Notes: a model not told the origin generated them from the letters alone. A DNA stretch of 64,000 nt from Campylobacter gracilis (GCF_001190745.1 NZ_CP012196.1:1488001-1552000); one strand, 5' to 3'. Numbered from the stretch's first letter, positions 18,256 to 27,965 are shown. Numbers and translations: made by a program.

Positions 18256-19647
18256 ATGCAAAGCAAAGCCCATCTATGCCCAAAATGCGGCGAAAACACG
18301 ATATATTTCGACGGCATTTGCCACTCGTGTCGCCAAAGGCAGAGGCGGGAGGAGATTTTAAACCTAAGCGCGGACGAAGTGGAGGCGATGATCCTAAAAA
18401 TCGTAGACCGAATCGACGAGATCGAAAAATGGGATGAGATTTACAACGATTTTTGGGCGCTTTTTAGCCTGTTAGGTATCCACGATCCAAGGATTGCGCG
18501 AGCCGCCGCGGCGGCGGAGATATACTGTCCGCCGGAGCTTTACTTCGGCGCGCCTAAGGACGTGAGAGATGCGCTCGTCCGCAAGCTTGCCTCGATACAA
18601 GACAATGCTAAAAACACTCTAAATGACCTACTGTGCGCGCTTGCGTGGCAGGGCGACGAGCAGACGACGCAGCTTTTTTATGAGCTGTATCAAAACCCGA
18701 GGCCGTGGCGTCAAAAGCTCTACGCAGGCACTGAAATTTACGCGCAAATCGGCGGCTGTAGCTTTGATAGGATGGGCGAGCGCAAATCGCTAGTTTTTGA
18801 TAAATGCCTCACAGCAGTACGCGCAAAAGATAGCGCGGAGAAAAACGGCGGCGGCGCTAGCGAGCGCGGAGATGAAAGCGCGGACGAAATTTTAAATTTC
18901 AAAGGCAGCGCGGGCGGCGCAAATTCCGAACAAAACGCGCAAAACGGCGCGGACGAAATTTCAAATTTACACGCGGGCGCGCAGAGTGCTCGCACAGGCA
19001 TGGACGAAGACGCGATCTTGCAGAACGAGCGCGCGAATTTTAAATCAGACGCGCAAAAATACGCTAGTGACAGTTCAAATTTAAGCGAAAATGCAAAGGA
19101 TGCTTGCGAAGACGCAAATCAAAACGCGGACGAGCCCGTACGTATCGGCAGACCTACGGGGCAAAAGTGCGAGTTTTGCGGCTGCGAGATGCTTGATATG
19201 CTGCGCCTAAAAGCATCCGAGCCGCAGCTTGCGTTTCTGAATTTAAAGCACGACGCGATCTTTCGTTGTTGCCCGACCTGTATCGGTTCGGTCATTTACT
19301 TTTGCAAGAGAGGTGCGGACGGCGAGCTAGAGCTTAGCTACGAGGGCGAATGGATGGAGAAAAGCTACTTTTCGCAGCAGGATATGGCGCGGCTAAGCGG
19401 TATGAAATTTAAGCTAAGCGACGAGGTTTCGCCCTTTTACGGCTGCTTTGACGAGCTTGACGTGACCGTGGGCGGCTATCCGCAGTGGGTGCAGGACGCC
19501 ACGTATCTGAGCTGCCCTAGCTGCGGCGGGACGATGAAGCATCTAGCGCAGATCCCATTCGGCGAGCTGGTGCAGGGCGAGGGGGTTATATACGTGCAGA
19601 TCTGCGAGAAATGCGAGATTTTGGGCGGCTGCTTTCAGTGCACTTGA
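18256..19647 (+). CDS. zinc-ribbon protein with DUF1963/YwqG-like C-terminal half
   Basis: Three Cys clusters are visible: CPKCGENTIYFDGICHSC at the N-terminus, CEFCGC...CCPTC in the middle, and CPSCGGTMKHLAQIPF...CEKC at the C-terminus. The last, after GGYPQWVQDATYLS, resembles the DUF1963/YwqG pattern. Between the N-terminal helical domain and the second cluster lies a low-complexity stretch of about 107 codons rich in Ala/Asn/Ser/Asp/Glu (18820-19140). The length is 463 residues. The function is unknown. AAGGAG precedes the ATG. It may be co-oriented with, but is not clearly in an operon with, the next gene. Confidence 0.75.
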   Translation: MQSKAHLCPKCGENTIYFDGICHSCRQRQRREEILNLSADEVEAMILKIVDRIDEIEKWDEIYNDFWALFSLLGIHDPRIARAAAAAEIYCPPELYFGAPKDVRDALVRKLASIQDNAKNTLNDLLCALAWQGDEQTTQLFYELYQNPRPWRQKLYAGTEIYAQIGGCSFDRMGERKSLVFDKCLTAVRAKDSAEKNGGGASERGDESADEILNFKGSAGGANSEQNAQNGADEISNLHAGAQSARTGMDEDAILQNERANFKSDAQKYASDSSNLSENAKDACEDANQNADEPVRIGRPTGQKCEFCGCEMLDMLRLKASEPQLAFLNLKHDAIFRCCPTCIGSVIYFCKRGADGELELSYEGEWMEKSYFSQQDMARLSGMKFKLSDEVSPFYGCFDELDVTVGGYPQWVQDATYLSCPSCGGTMKHLAQIPFGELVQGEGVIYVQICEKCEILGGCFQCT

Positions 19648-19696
19648 GGGCGGGGCTTTTAAAATTTGCGCCCCGAGCCCGCGCAAAAAATTAAGC

Positions 19697-19702
19697 TATA
19701 AT
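19697..19702 (+). promoter_or_regulatory. -10 box of the 19732 gene
   Basis: A consensus TATAAT lies 29 nt before the ATG at 19732, in an AT-rich stretch without other genes. No separate -35 is obvious, as is usual for Campylobacter vegetative promoters. Confidence 0.5.
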
Positions 19703-19731
19703 TGCGTTTAAATTTAATTAAAGGAGAGATT

Positions 19732-20790
19732 ATGGGGTTATTCGGTTTGAGCAAAAAGGCTGAAAAGGCGCAAATTCCAAGCACTTTTGCAGGTAGAGTG
19801 GATAAATTTTGGGCGGAATTTAGCGGCGCGATAGATGAGATCAAGGCTAATCTGGCGGCGGAGGAGTTTGAAAAGGCGATGCGAAAGACCGACGAGAAGC
19901 TTCGTATCTGCCTTGCCGAGCCTTATTTTATGACGGGGCTTGCGGGCGATAAGCTTGATTTGGTGCTGACTCCCGAGGGTATGAGGCACCGATTATTTTG
20001 GCTAAGCTTCATCAAAAATGCTATGCCCAAGCAGCTCGAATCCAAAATGCGCTGTACGCTCGGAAAGCCGCGTGCGCCGCGAGGCATCGGCGGACTTGAG
20101 ATGTACGGCACGCGCGTAAGTGCCGAGGAGTCGATGATCTACGCGCAGTTTAACGAAAGCGACGTGGATATTAAAATTTACAACGAAAACTTAGCGGCTC
20201 TGCTCGCGCAGGACGAGGGTAAGGCGGGCAATCTAAGCTTCATCCTGCTTGATAACATCATCGGCGAGACGGCAGTCATTAACACTTTGGGCATGCTTGA
20301 GGTGCTCGATAAGCCACAGGAAAACGGCGTGCCGCTAAGCGAATTTGCCGATCTAATCGATGAGAAATTCGGCGAAAAAGCCACGCGCGAACCGCTAAAG
20401 AATTTTTTCAGCTACGAGATGCAGCCGCGCGGCAGCGAGGTGCGCGAGGACGTGATCGTGGGCACCACCTGCCTGCGAAATCTCATAGGCGAGTACCTAG
20501 GCGGCAAGCGCGACATCTATAACGAAGCCTTCGAGCTCGGCATAAAATTTTGCTTTCTTAGCATAGGTAACGGCGGCGACATGCAGGCGGGCTTTGATCT
20601 GCGAAACAAAATCGAGGACGAGGAGCTGGAGAGCTGCGGCTCATTTCTAGAGATAATCGGCGGCGCAACCGGGCAGAGGCACGCATACATCGATCTCATC
20701 TGCTACGACGAGGAGAGGCTTAAAGAAAAGGTAAGCGAGCTTTGCAAAAAATACGGCGCAAATATCGAAATCCACGACTTTAAGCGGTAG
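19732..20790 (+). CDS. conserved hypothetical cytosolic protein
   Basis: The protein is 352 residues, acidic, with no signal peptide or membrane segment. I chose the ATG at 19732 because AAGGAGAG (19721-19728) fits it; an in-frame start at 19702 would add 10 residues and overlap the -10 box. Recognisable pieces such as LDNIIGETAVINTLGMLEVL and a C-terminal ferredoxin-like-looking IIGGATGQRHAYIDLICYD do not let me assign a family. The function is unknown. Confidence 0.7.
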   Translation: MGLFGLSKKAEKAQIPSTFAGRVDKFWAEFSGAIDEIKANLAAEEFEKAMRKTDEKLRICLAEPYFMTGLAGDKLDLVLTPEGMRHRLFWLSFIKNAMPKQLESKMRCTLGKPRAPRGIGGLEMYGTRVSAEESMIYAQFNESDVDIKIYNENLAALLAQDEGKAGNLSFILLDNIIGETAVINTLGMLEVLDKPQENGVPLSEFADLIDEKFGEKATREPLKNFFSYEMQPRGSEVREDVIVGTTCLRNLIGEYLGGKRDIYNEAFELGIKFCFLSIGNGGDMQAGFDLRNKIEDEELESCGSFLEIIGGATGQRHAYIDLICYDEERLKEKVSELCKKYGANIEIHDFKR

Positions 20791-21107
20791 CGGCCTCTGT
20801 TTTTGTGGCAGATAAATTTGAAATTTTGCGCCATCGCGGAAAATAAATTTTAAAATTCTACGTCGCCGCGTAAAATAAATTTAAAATTTGCCACGCCGCG
20901 CGCTTTTCGTTCGGTTTTACTATTTCGCCGACACGCGGTAAAATTGAGCGAGCCGTAAGCTTGCGGCGCAAATTTTATAGTAGCGATCGAGATTTAGTTT
21001 TGATGTAGATTTGCCGATTTTAGCGTTTTTAAAGCCTCAAAAACGTGATAAAAATTTAAAGAAACGACGCAAAAATCATCTTGAAATTTATAGACAATTC
21101 TGATTTG
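20791..21107. other. 317-bp intergenic region
   Basis: The region is AT-rich with scattered AAATTT words. I see no gene, RNA or clear hairpin in it. Confidence 0.5.
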
Positions 21108-21820
21108 ATGGTATCAAAATACGAGCGGCGCCGGTCTATAACCGCAGAAACTCCGCTCTCATTGGCTCTGACGAGCCGTGGGGTACAGCGAGAGCGATAA
21201 AAAGGCGTTTGAAAGAGAGCTTAGAGGGTACCGTTTTATCGGCGGCAAATTTTATAGATTGGAAAAAGCCGATGTAAATAAACTGCCGCGCCTGCTTCAC
21301 TCCGTGATTTTCATCGGCAAAAATTTAGTCCATATTTTCGCCTCTCAGAGTAAAATTTACACAAGCCTAGAGCTTGACGAGACGAAGCTAAAAGGCAGTA
21401 TTGGAACGACAGAACCTTGGGCTTTAGCGATGGATTTCGCGCCTATATCGTCTCGTGGCTAAACAAGGTCGGCGAGCAGGCTACACGCGAGGAATTTTAC
21501 GGCTCGCCGCGCCGCAAAGCGAGCGCAAAACGACGCTAAAAAATATTGTTCGCGACGATAAAATTATAAGCAAAGATGAAATTTTGAGCGCACCCATCGT
21601 GCTTTTTAAGCTCACGCCAAACATCCACAAGGTAGCGATAAATTCACAGCTTAACGCGATGGGGTTTTATCTGGACGCCGATTTCGTCTGGCAAAGCTTA
21701 GCCGAGTTTTTATCCGCCAAAAAGGATGCCTCTGCTCCGGCGGGCACGATACCAAATGATATAAAAATTGCCAGCAAGGGCTTTGACGTAAAGCGCTCGT
21801 TTCGCCCAGAAATGAAATAA
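21108..21820 (+). pseudogene. multiply frameshifted unknown gene
   Basis: A single protein is readable only by changing frame. GYSESDKKAFERELRGYRFI onward (from 21178) continues to about 21392. Then RQYWNDRTLGFSDGFRAYIV continues in the next frame to about 21530, and TTLKNIVRDDKIISKDEI continues in the third frame to the stop at 21820. The first shift lies at or near AAAA (21390-21393) and the second near CAAAACGACG (21523-21535). A possible ATG at 21108 lies in yet another frame. Pseudogene decay is likely; assembly errors at homopolymers are the alternative. The function is unknown. Confidence 0.65.
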
Positions 21821-22010
21821 CTCGGCTCGCGCAGCAAATAATCCGTGCAATCGTCGCTAGAATTTATCCCTCTTTACTTCTCTGCTTGACGGATCGCATA
21901 AATCAAGCGAATTTTATAAATTTTTATAAAATTTAAGTAAGCAAGCACGCAAAAGCTTAGGCGCGAAATAAAATGCGGATGAAATTCCGCAAAAGCTCTT
22001 TCGTAAAATT

Positions 22011-23153
22011 TTAAAATTTTACCGCAGCGGCGTCCATCGCGCGCATTAGCCGTAGCATTTGAACGTGTTCGAAAACATCGTGCGTGCGGATGATCGCGGC
22101 GCCGTTTAAAGCGGCGATCTGGTGCAGATACAGCGAGCCTGCGAGCCTGTCCGCGACCGCAGAGGGGCTGTAAAAATCGATAACGCTCTTTCTGCTCGCG
22201 CCCACAAGCAGCGGGCAGCCGAAGTGTAAGAAATGCTCCAAATTTTTAATCAGCACCAAATTTTGCTCGGCGGTCTTGCCAAAGCCAATGCCCACGTCAA
22301 GGATGATCTTTTTAAGCCCTGCGCTTTGCAGCTGCTGCAGATTTTGCGCAAAAAACTCATCGATCTCGCCCATCAGATCGTCGTATTTAGGCGCAAGCTG
22401 CATATTTTGCGGCTTTCCTTGCATGTGCATCAGCACGTAAGCGGCGTCGTAGCGAAGCGCAAGCGGTGCTAGAGCGAGGTTTGCGCTGATGTCGTTGATG
22501 ATGCTAAAGCCCCGATCTAGCGCAAATTCCAAACAATACTCATCGAAGCTATCGAGGCTAAATTTAGCCTTTTCGTGCAGACGCAGGCGATAAATTTCGC
22601 TCAGCACGTCCTTTATGCGCGCAAACTCCTCATCTCTGCCGCAGTACTGGCTGCCCGGGCGCGAGCTCACGCCGCCGATATCGATAATAGCGGCGCCCTG
22701 CTCGATCATCTTTTCGATCTTGCAGATCGCCTCTTTTAAGCTTGCCGCACGGCTTGCGGGGTTAAAACTATCAGAGTTGATGTTTACTACGCCCATTATT
22801 TCGCAGCTTTGCGGCTTAGTAAATTTCTCGCTTAGAAATTTCGCGAGCTCTTTTAGCCCGAAATCCTGTAGCGCTTCTTTCTGCGCTAAAGCCTCAATCT
22901 GGCGGTCGTTTGCGATCAAAACCGCATCCGTATCGTCGCGCCCTAGGATCACTCCTTCGTTGCACGCAAGCTCGGCGCCGATACTAAGGGCATCCTGCTT
23001 TAAAATATTCGCCGCGGGCGCACGCAGGTCTTTTAGATAGAAAAAGTTTAGGCGCGATTTTTTCTGCATTATCGCCCGTCCCGCATTTCGTACGCCGATG
23101 CGCTCGCAAATCAGCGCGAAATCGGCCTCGTTTGAAATTTTATAAATTTTCAT
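22011..23153 (-). CDS. folP: dihydropteroate synthase
   Basis: It joins pABA to the dihydropterin pyrophosphate in folate synthesis and is the sulfonamide target. The catalytic domain (about residues 115-375) begins with MGVVNINSDSFNPASR (the MGIxNxTxDSF motif) and has IIDIGGVSSRPGS and a distal VGASRKSVID. The first ~110 residues are a separate N-terminal region, as in Helicobacter and Campylobacter FolP. At 380 residues it is the long epsilonproteobacterial form. The start overlaps the holB stop by 4 nt. Confidence 0.96.
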   Translation of the reverse strand: MKIYKISNEADFALICERIGVRNAGRAIMQKKSRLNFFYLKDLRAPAANILKQDALSIGAELACNEGVILGRDDTDAVLIANDRQIEALAQKEALQDFGLKELAKFLSEKFTKPQSCEIMGVVNINSDSFNPASRAASLKEAICKIEKMIEQGAAIIDIGGVSSRPGSQYCGRDEEFARIKDVLSEIYRLRLHEKAKFSLDSFDEYCLEFALDRGFSIINDISANLALAPLALRYDAAYVLMHMQGKPQNMQLAPKYDDLMGEIDEFFAQNLQQLQSAGLKKIILDVGIGFGKTAEQNLVLIKNLEHFLHFGCPLLVGASRKSVIDFYSPSAVADRLAGSLYLHQIAALNGAAIIRTHDVFEHVQMLRLMRAMDAAAVKF

Positions 23154-23770
23154 CTTTTCTCCTCGATCATCAACAGTAACGGAGTAAGCACAGCGTGGGC
23201 TTTGGCGTTGTGCTCGGCGAGGTAGCTTAAGCGGTCAATCCGCTGCAGCTCATCGCCGCTTAGACTGACGCCTGCTTCGAAGCACTCTAACGCGATCTCG
23301 CCGATGAGCGCTTTTAGCGCCGTTTTGTCCAGCTCGCCCTTGCGCTCCAGCGCGATCTGCGCGTCGATAAACTCCACCGCTTCCTTTAGGCTGAGCCTGG
23401 TTAAGCTTAGCCCGGTGCGGTATCTGGGCTTTCGCACGCAGAGGTTTTGCACGATCAGGCGCGAGCGGATAGTAGGCAGCAGGGCGTTGATGAAAGGGGT
23501 GATCAGGAAAAACACCGTATTTTTGGGCGGCTCCTCTAAAATTTTAAGCAGAGCGTTTTGCGCCTCCTCGCCGAATTTCGTAGCGGAGATGACGATAATC
23601 TTATCCTCGCGCTCGGCGACGTAGGCTTCGTCAATGATCTTTCGCGCCTCGTCGATCTTAAGCTCAGTGCTTTCAAAAAACCTTAAATTTTTGCGCGGAA
23701 TTTCGGCTAAAATTTTATCTTTAAAGCCCTCATAATCGTTAGTTAAAACGATCTGATTTATGATTTTCAA
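23150..23770 (-). CDS. holB: DNA polymerase III delta' subunit, short epsilonproteobacterial form
   Basis: At 206 residues this clamp-loader subunit is short. The pattern AQNALLKILEEPPKNTVFFL, with the downstream LLPTIRSRLIVQ (SRC-like sensor), is the delta'/DnaX signature. No P-loop is present, as expected for delta'. It lies between hobA and folP with 4-nt overlaps on both sides, the same order as in Helicobacter pylori as I recall it, which supports the call. Confidence 0.92.
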   Translation of the reverse strand: MKIINQIVLTNDYEGFKDKILAEIPRKNLRFFESTELKIDEARKIIDEAYVAEREDKIIVISATKFGEEAQNALLKILEEPPKNTVFFLITPFINALLPTIRSRLIVQNLCVRKPRYRTGLSLTRLSLKEAVEFIDAQIALERKGELDKTALKALIGEIALECFEAGVSLSGDELQRIDRLSYLAEHNAKAHAVLTPLLLMIEEKR

Positions 23771-24300
23771 AGCACCACTTCGTCAAAAAGCACGGCGTCA
23801 ATGCTTTTGTCTAAAATTTTAAAAAGCTGAATCAGTTTGAGATCTAAGCTCGGATCGCTCTCGCTCATGTAAAAGCTATTTTGTAGCCTCTCATCGATGA
23901 GCCACAGATAGCTATCCTCGTGGCTTTTGGCGATTTTGGCTAACGGATGGTTGCCGTTGCCGATGTAGAAATATATAAAGCCGTTGGCAAACGCGAGGCT
24001 TAGCATATCGTTTAGCAGCAGCGCGTCCTCAAGGCTATTTACGCCGCCGCGATAAAGCGAACGCAGCGAAAAAAACGGCAGTAGCGGACGGGAGTTGGTA
24101 GAGGAGTTGATCTTTTTGATGATGTATTCGCTAAACCAGCTTCGCTCATCGTCGCAAATGACGATGAAAGCAAAGCCGTCGTGGAGGAATTTTAGCTTTG
24201 ATGCTAAAAGCGGCGTCCAATCCTCCTTGCGATCCTCGAGCCACTCAAGTCCTGGCTCGGAGCGCATGGCCGTGACGCTCCAAGTGTGCAGATCCTGCAT
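23767..24300 (-). CDS. hobA: DnaA initiator-associating protein HobA
   Basis: This 177-residue cytosolic protein matches HobA in length and content (start MQDLHTWSVTAMRSEPGLEW, conserved LYRGGVNSLEDALLLNDML). HobA is an SIS-fold tetramer that binds DnaA domain I and helps orisome assembly; it is the structural counterpart of DiaA and is confined to Epsilonproteobacteria. Its start abuts the lysC stop at 24300, and the lysC-hobA-holB-folP order is conserved, which independently supports the call. Confidence 0.93.
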   Translation of the reverse strand: MQDLHTWSVTAMRSEPGLEWLEDRKEDWTPLLASKLKFLHDGFAFIVICDDERSWFSEYIIKKINSSTNSRPLLPFFSLRSLYRGGVNSLEDALLLNDMLSLAFANGFIYFYIGNGNHPLAKIAKSHEDSYLWLIDERLQNSFYMSESDPSLDLKLIQLFKILDKSIDAVLFDEVVL

Positions 24301-25505
24301 TATTTATCCAAATCGTAGGCTTTATGCAGCGCGCGCACGGCAAGCTCGCCGTATTTGGCCTCTACGATCATCGAAATTTTAATCTCGCTCGTGGAGATCA
24401 TCTGGATATTTATCCCCTCGTCCGCAAGCGTCTTAAACGCCTTGCTGGCTATGCCGCTGTGGCTTTTCATACCAACGCCTACTAAAGAAACCTTTACGAT
24501 ATCGGCGTCCGATTCGATGATGGAATTCGGATTTGGATTTACCTCTTTCATTACCCTATAGGCCGTTTCCAGCTCGTTTTGCGGCACGGTAAAGCCCAAA
24601 TTCGTCTCGCCGTTTCGTCCGATATTTTGCACGATCATATCGACGTTGATCTCCTTGCTCGCGAGCGCAGAGAAAATTTCAGCCGCGACGCCGGGGCGAT
24701 CCTCTACGTTTCTAATCGTGATTCTTGCTTGATTTTTATCCAGTGCAATGCCGCTAATTACCGCATCTTCCATCTTTTCTTCTCCTGTTATGAGTGTTCC
24801 TTCATGATCGTTAAAACTGCTTCGCGTCACCAAATTTACGTTTAATTTCTTTGCAAGCTCGACGCTTCGATTTTGCAAAACCTTCGCCCCCAAGCTCGCA
24901 AGCTCAAGCATCTCGTCGTAGCTGATACGATCAAGCTTCTTGGCTTTTGGCTCGATGCGCGGATCGGTCGTATATACGCCGTCTACATCAGTGTAAATTT
25001 CGCACAGATCGGCATTCAGCGCTCCTGCGACGGCGACTGCGCTAAGATCGCTTCCGCCTCGCCCGAGCGTCGTTACTTCGCCTGCGGTGCTGATACCTTG
25101 AAAGCCCGCGACGACGACGATTTTGCCCTGCTTTAGCGCCTCTTGCATACTTTTTGGATCGATCGAGACGATGCGAGCTTTGGTGTGAAAATTATCCGTC
25201 ACGATGCCCGCGCCTCGCCCGCTAAACGCGATCGCAGCATAGCCCTTGGCATTTAGCGCGATAGCTAAAAGTGCGCTCGTGACGCGCTCGCCCGAACTTA
25301 ACAGCACATCCATCTCTCTGCCTATGGGAGTTTTAGTAAAAAATTCCGCCTGCTCGATGAGCTGATTGGTAACGCCGCTCATCGCAGATACGATTACCGC
25401 GACATCGTGCCCTTCGTTTTTAGTCTTTATCACGCGCTGCGCGACCGCCTCGATCCGCTCTAGCGTACCGACGCTCGTACCGCCGTATTTTTGAACGATC
25501 AGCAT
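24300..25505 (-). CDS. lysC: aspartate kinase
   Basis: It phosphorylates aspartate, the first step to lysine/diaminopimelate, threonine and methionine. The N-terminal kinase domain starts VQKYGGTSVGTLERI and contains TLGRGGSDLSAVAVAGAL. Two ACT domains occupy about residues 265-400 and would carry feedback inhibition. At 401 residues it is a normal monofunctional enzyme. The start overlaps the nudH stop by 1 nt, so the five genes nudH-lysC-hobA-holB-folP form a tight operon. Confidence 0.97.
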   Translation of the reverse strand: MLIVQKYGGTSVGTLERIEAVAQRVIKTKNEGHDVAVIVSAMSGVTNQLIEQAEFFTKTPIGREMDVLLSSGERVTSALLAIALNAKGYAAIAFSGRGAGIVTDNFHTKARIVSIDPKSMQEALKQGKIVVVAGFQGISTAGEVTTLGRGGSDLSAVAVAGALNADLCEIYTDVDGVYTTDPRIEPKAKKLDRISYDEMLELASLGAKVLQNRSVELAKKLNVNLVTRSSFNDHEGTLITGEEKMEDAVISGIALDKNQARITIRNVEDRPGVAAEIFSALASKEINVDMIVQNIGRNGETNLGFTVPQNELETAYRVMKEVNPNPNSIIESDADIVKVSLVGVGMKSHSGIASKAFKTLADEGINIQMISTSEIKISMIVEAKYGELAVRALHKAYDLDK

Positions 25506-25975
25506 TAAATGTAACCCTCCTCCTTAAAATATTTTAAAACCGTCGCGTAAATCGGCTTTTTGAAGTGATTTACGTGCCTTAAAACCTCATTTGCGCCTAC
25601 GAATTTAAATGCGTCGAACTCCGGAAGTTTAGTATTGATGTTTATATCGGCTAAGCTTCGCAATCGCACTAAAAAATATCTTTGAATTTGCCCGTCGTAT
25701 GGGCGCATCTTTTGAGCTACTCCATCGGGGAAGTCGTAGCTAAGCCACTTCGGGCACTCAGCGATGATATCGACTTTGCTTGTTCCGATCTCCTCGCCTA
25801 GCTCTCTGCGGATCGCCATCTTCGGCGTCTCACCGTCGTCGATACCGCCTTGAGGAAACTGCCAAGCGCCTTTGATGTCGCTTCGTTGCGCGATTAAAAT
25901 TTCGCAATTAAACGGATACGAGGGCGAAAGTACGATTGCAGCGACATTCGGTCTGTAATTTTTCTCTTTTTCCAT
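25505..25975 (-). CDS. nudH: RNA pyrophosphohydrolase / dinucleoside polyphosphate hydrolase (Nudix)
   Basis: The 156-residue Nudix enzyme has a full Nudix box (GGIDDGETPKMAIRRELGEE, continuing IG). The RppH/NudH group removes pyrophosphate from mRNA 5' ends or cleaves Ap4A-type nucleotides. It is the first gene of the operon. A -10-like TAGAAT reads on the minus strand at 26009-26004, about 30 nt upstream of the start. Confidence 0.93.
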   Translation of the reverse strand: MEKEKNYRPNVAAIVLSPSYPFNCEILIAQRSDIKGAWQFPQGGIDDGETPKMAIRRELGEEIGTSKVDIIAECPKWLSYDFPDGVAQKMRPYDGQIQRYFLVRLRSLADININTKLPEFDAFKFVGANEVLRHVNHFKKPIYATVLKYFKEEGYI

Positions 25976-26111
25976 CTCGTTTTCTCACAAAAAATTTCTA
26001 AAAATTCTACCTAAAAATATTAAAATTTGCGTTAAGAGACTTAAAATTTATATAAATTTTCAAATTAATTCGCTAAATTTTGCGACGTAAATTTAGCCCA
26101 TAGGACCGCCC

Positions 26112-27185
26112 TTGCACATCTACATCCACGTGCCGTTTTGCACCTCAAAATGCCCGTATTGCGCCTTTGGCTCCTTCAGCGATAAGTTTAGCCTCGCAAA
26201 AAGCTATTTTCGCGCGTTAAAGCTTGAAGTGCGCGACTTTTTGGCGAAAAATCCGCACGCGCAAATCTCTACGCTTTTTATCGGCGGAGGCACGCCAAGC
26301 GCCGTAGATGCAGGGCTTTATGATGAAATTTTTGCGCTGCTTGCGCCGCATTTTACCGCCAAAGCCGAAATCAGCTCGGAAGCTAACCCGAACTCCGCTA
26401 GCCCCGCTTGGCTTAGGGCGATGTGCGAGCTCGGCGTAAATCGCATCAGCTTCGGCGCGCAAAGCTTCAACGATGCCAAGCTAAAGTTCCTCGGTCGCGC
26501 GCACAGTGCAGCGCAGATTTTTCTGGCGGTACAAAATGCCAAAGCAGCGGGCTTTGATAATATAAACTTAGACCTAATCTACGCGAGTAAATTTGACGAT
26601 AAAAGGAATTTAAAATTTGAAATGGATGCGCTTGCGCGCTGCGAAGTGCCGCACCTAAGCGCCTATGCGCTAAGCCTTGAGGAGAACACGCCCTTTTTTG
26701 GGCGCGAAAGCTTTAAAAGGGAAAGCGTGGCTCTAGCTAAATTTCTCTTTGCTCTTGCGGCGGATAGCGGCTTTAGACAGTATGAAATTTCAAATTTTGC
26801 CGCGCGCGGACTGCGCTGTAAGCACAATCTCGCCTACTGGCGCGGCGAGGATTACGTGGGATTTGGGGCATTTGCGGTCGGAACTAGCGCTCAGATGCGC
26901 CTTAGCTCGCCTAAAAATTTGCAAGATTACATCGCAGATCCGCTGCAAAAACAGCGCGAAGCTCTAAGCGCGCAGGATAAAAAGCTTGAGCGCATATTTC
27001 TCGGGCTGCGCTGCGTTTTGGGATTTGAAGCGCAAATTTTAGACGCCGCGGAGCTAAGCAACGCGCAGCTGCTCGTACGCGAAAAAAAGCTGAAATTTGC
27101 CGAGGGTAAATTTTATAATCTCAACTTTTTGCTCGCCGACGAGATTGCGCTTTTTATCACTCAAGAAAGCCGCCACGGGCGCTAA
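26112..27185 (+). CDS. hemW: HemW-like radical SAM protein (coproporphyrinogen oxidase-like)
   Basis: The radical-SAM cluster motif CTSKCPYCAF (CxxxCxxC) is at residues 9-18. FIGGGTPSAV and NRISFGAQSFNDAKLKFLGR follow. The small size (357 aa) and the missing HemN-specific N-terminal extension fit HemW, a heme chaperone, rather than true coproporphyrinogen III oxidase; many genomes annotate it as HemN. The start is TTG at 26112 behind AGGAC. It is divergent from nudH. Confidence 0.9.
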   Translation: MHIYIHVPFCTSKCPYCAFGSFSDKFSLAKSYFRALKLEVRDFLAKNPHAQISTLFIGGGTPSAVDAGLYDEIFALLAPHFTAKAEISSEANPNSASPAWLRAMCELGVNRISFGAQSFNDAKLKFLGRAHSAAQIFLAVQNAKAAGFDNINLDLIYASKFDDKRNLKFEMDALARCEVPHLSAYALSLEENTPFFGRESFKRESVALAKFLFALAADSGFRQYEISNFAARGLRCKHNLAYWRGEDYVGFGAFAVGTSAQMRLSSPKNLQDYIADPLQKQREALSAQDKKLERIFLGLRCVLGFEAQILDAAELSNAQLLVREKKLKFAEGKFYNLNFLLADEIALFITQESRHGR

Positions 27186-27242
27186 ATTTAAGATTAATGA
27201 AATTTTAGTTAAAATACGCCACTTTTTACGTTAGGAAATTTT

Positions 27243-27965
27243 ATGTTTGGTATCAGTATGCCTGAAATTACGGTCATTTTAATCATCGCGATAATCGTGC
27301 TGGGGCCCGAAAAGCTTCCAAAAGTGCTGGTAGAGCTTGCGAAATACTTCAAAGTCATCAAAAAAACCATCAACGACGCAAAATCGAGCTTCGATCAGGA
27401 GCTTCGCATCGCCGAGCTCAAAGAGGACGCCAAAAAATATAAAGAGAGTATCACGCAAGCAAGCGAGGGCGTGCGCAAAAAGCTCACGTTTGAGGAGCTC
27501 GACGAGATAAAAGGCGGTATCGACTCGGTCAAAGAGACGCTAAATGCGGGGCTAAAAGACGCGGAAAGCTCGCTTAAAGAAACGCTTAGCTCGGACGCCG
27601 CCAAAGACGCGTTAAACTCCGCGAAAGTCTCGGCACAAAAACAGAGCGAGACGGCAAATTTAAAGTCAAATTCGAGCGGCGAAAATTCCGCGCAAAGCTC
27701 TGCCCGCGCCGCAAACTCTACGCAAGACTCCGCCGACGGCGCAATGAATTCCGGCGCTGAAAGCAAAAGCGCGAATTCTGGCACTGGAAACAAAGGCAAA
27801 AATTTTATGCCGAGCACGGACGGCGGCGCGGGAAATTCCGCACAAAATACCAATGCAAGCAGTGAAGCTAAAAGCGCCGCGCAAAATTTTAACGCAAATT
27901 TAAACGGCGATGCGCAAAATTCTATGCAAAATTCCGCACAAAATAGCGATACACAAAAATCATAA
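27243..27965 (+). CDS. tatB: Sec-independent translocase protein TatB with low-complexity tail
   Basis: One N-terminal membrane helix with the TatA/B motif (FGISMPEITVILIIAIIVLG, then PEKLPK) precedes an amphipathic, charged helical region up to about residue 110. The rest (about 27580-27962) is Ser/Ala/Asn/Lys-rich low complexity with many repeated NSA/QNS units. The total of 240 residues is long for TatB. It is followed after 15 nt by tatC. The Glu in the membrane-proximal region and the long charged helix favour TatB over TatA. Confidence 0.92.
   Translation: MFGISMPEITVILIIAIIVLGPEKLPKVLVELAKYFKVIKKTINDAKSSFDQELRIAELKEDAKKYKESITQASEGVRKKLTFEELDEIKGGIDSVKETLNAGLKDAESSLKETLSSDAAKDALNSAKVSAQKQSETANLKSNSSGENSAQSSARAANSTQDSADGAMNSGAESKSANSGTGNKGKNFMPSTDGGAGNSAQNTNASSEAKSAAQNFNANLNGDAQNSMQNSAQNSDTQKS

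Noticed and set aside
19650-19677. CGGGGC...GCCCCG hairpin after the 18256 gene as a terminator
   Set aside because: Short stem, 13-nt AT loop and no following T-run; not strong enough to list.
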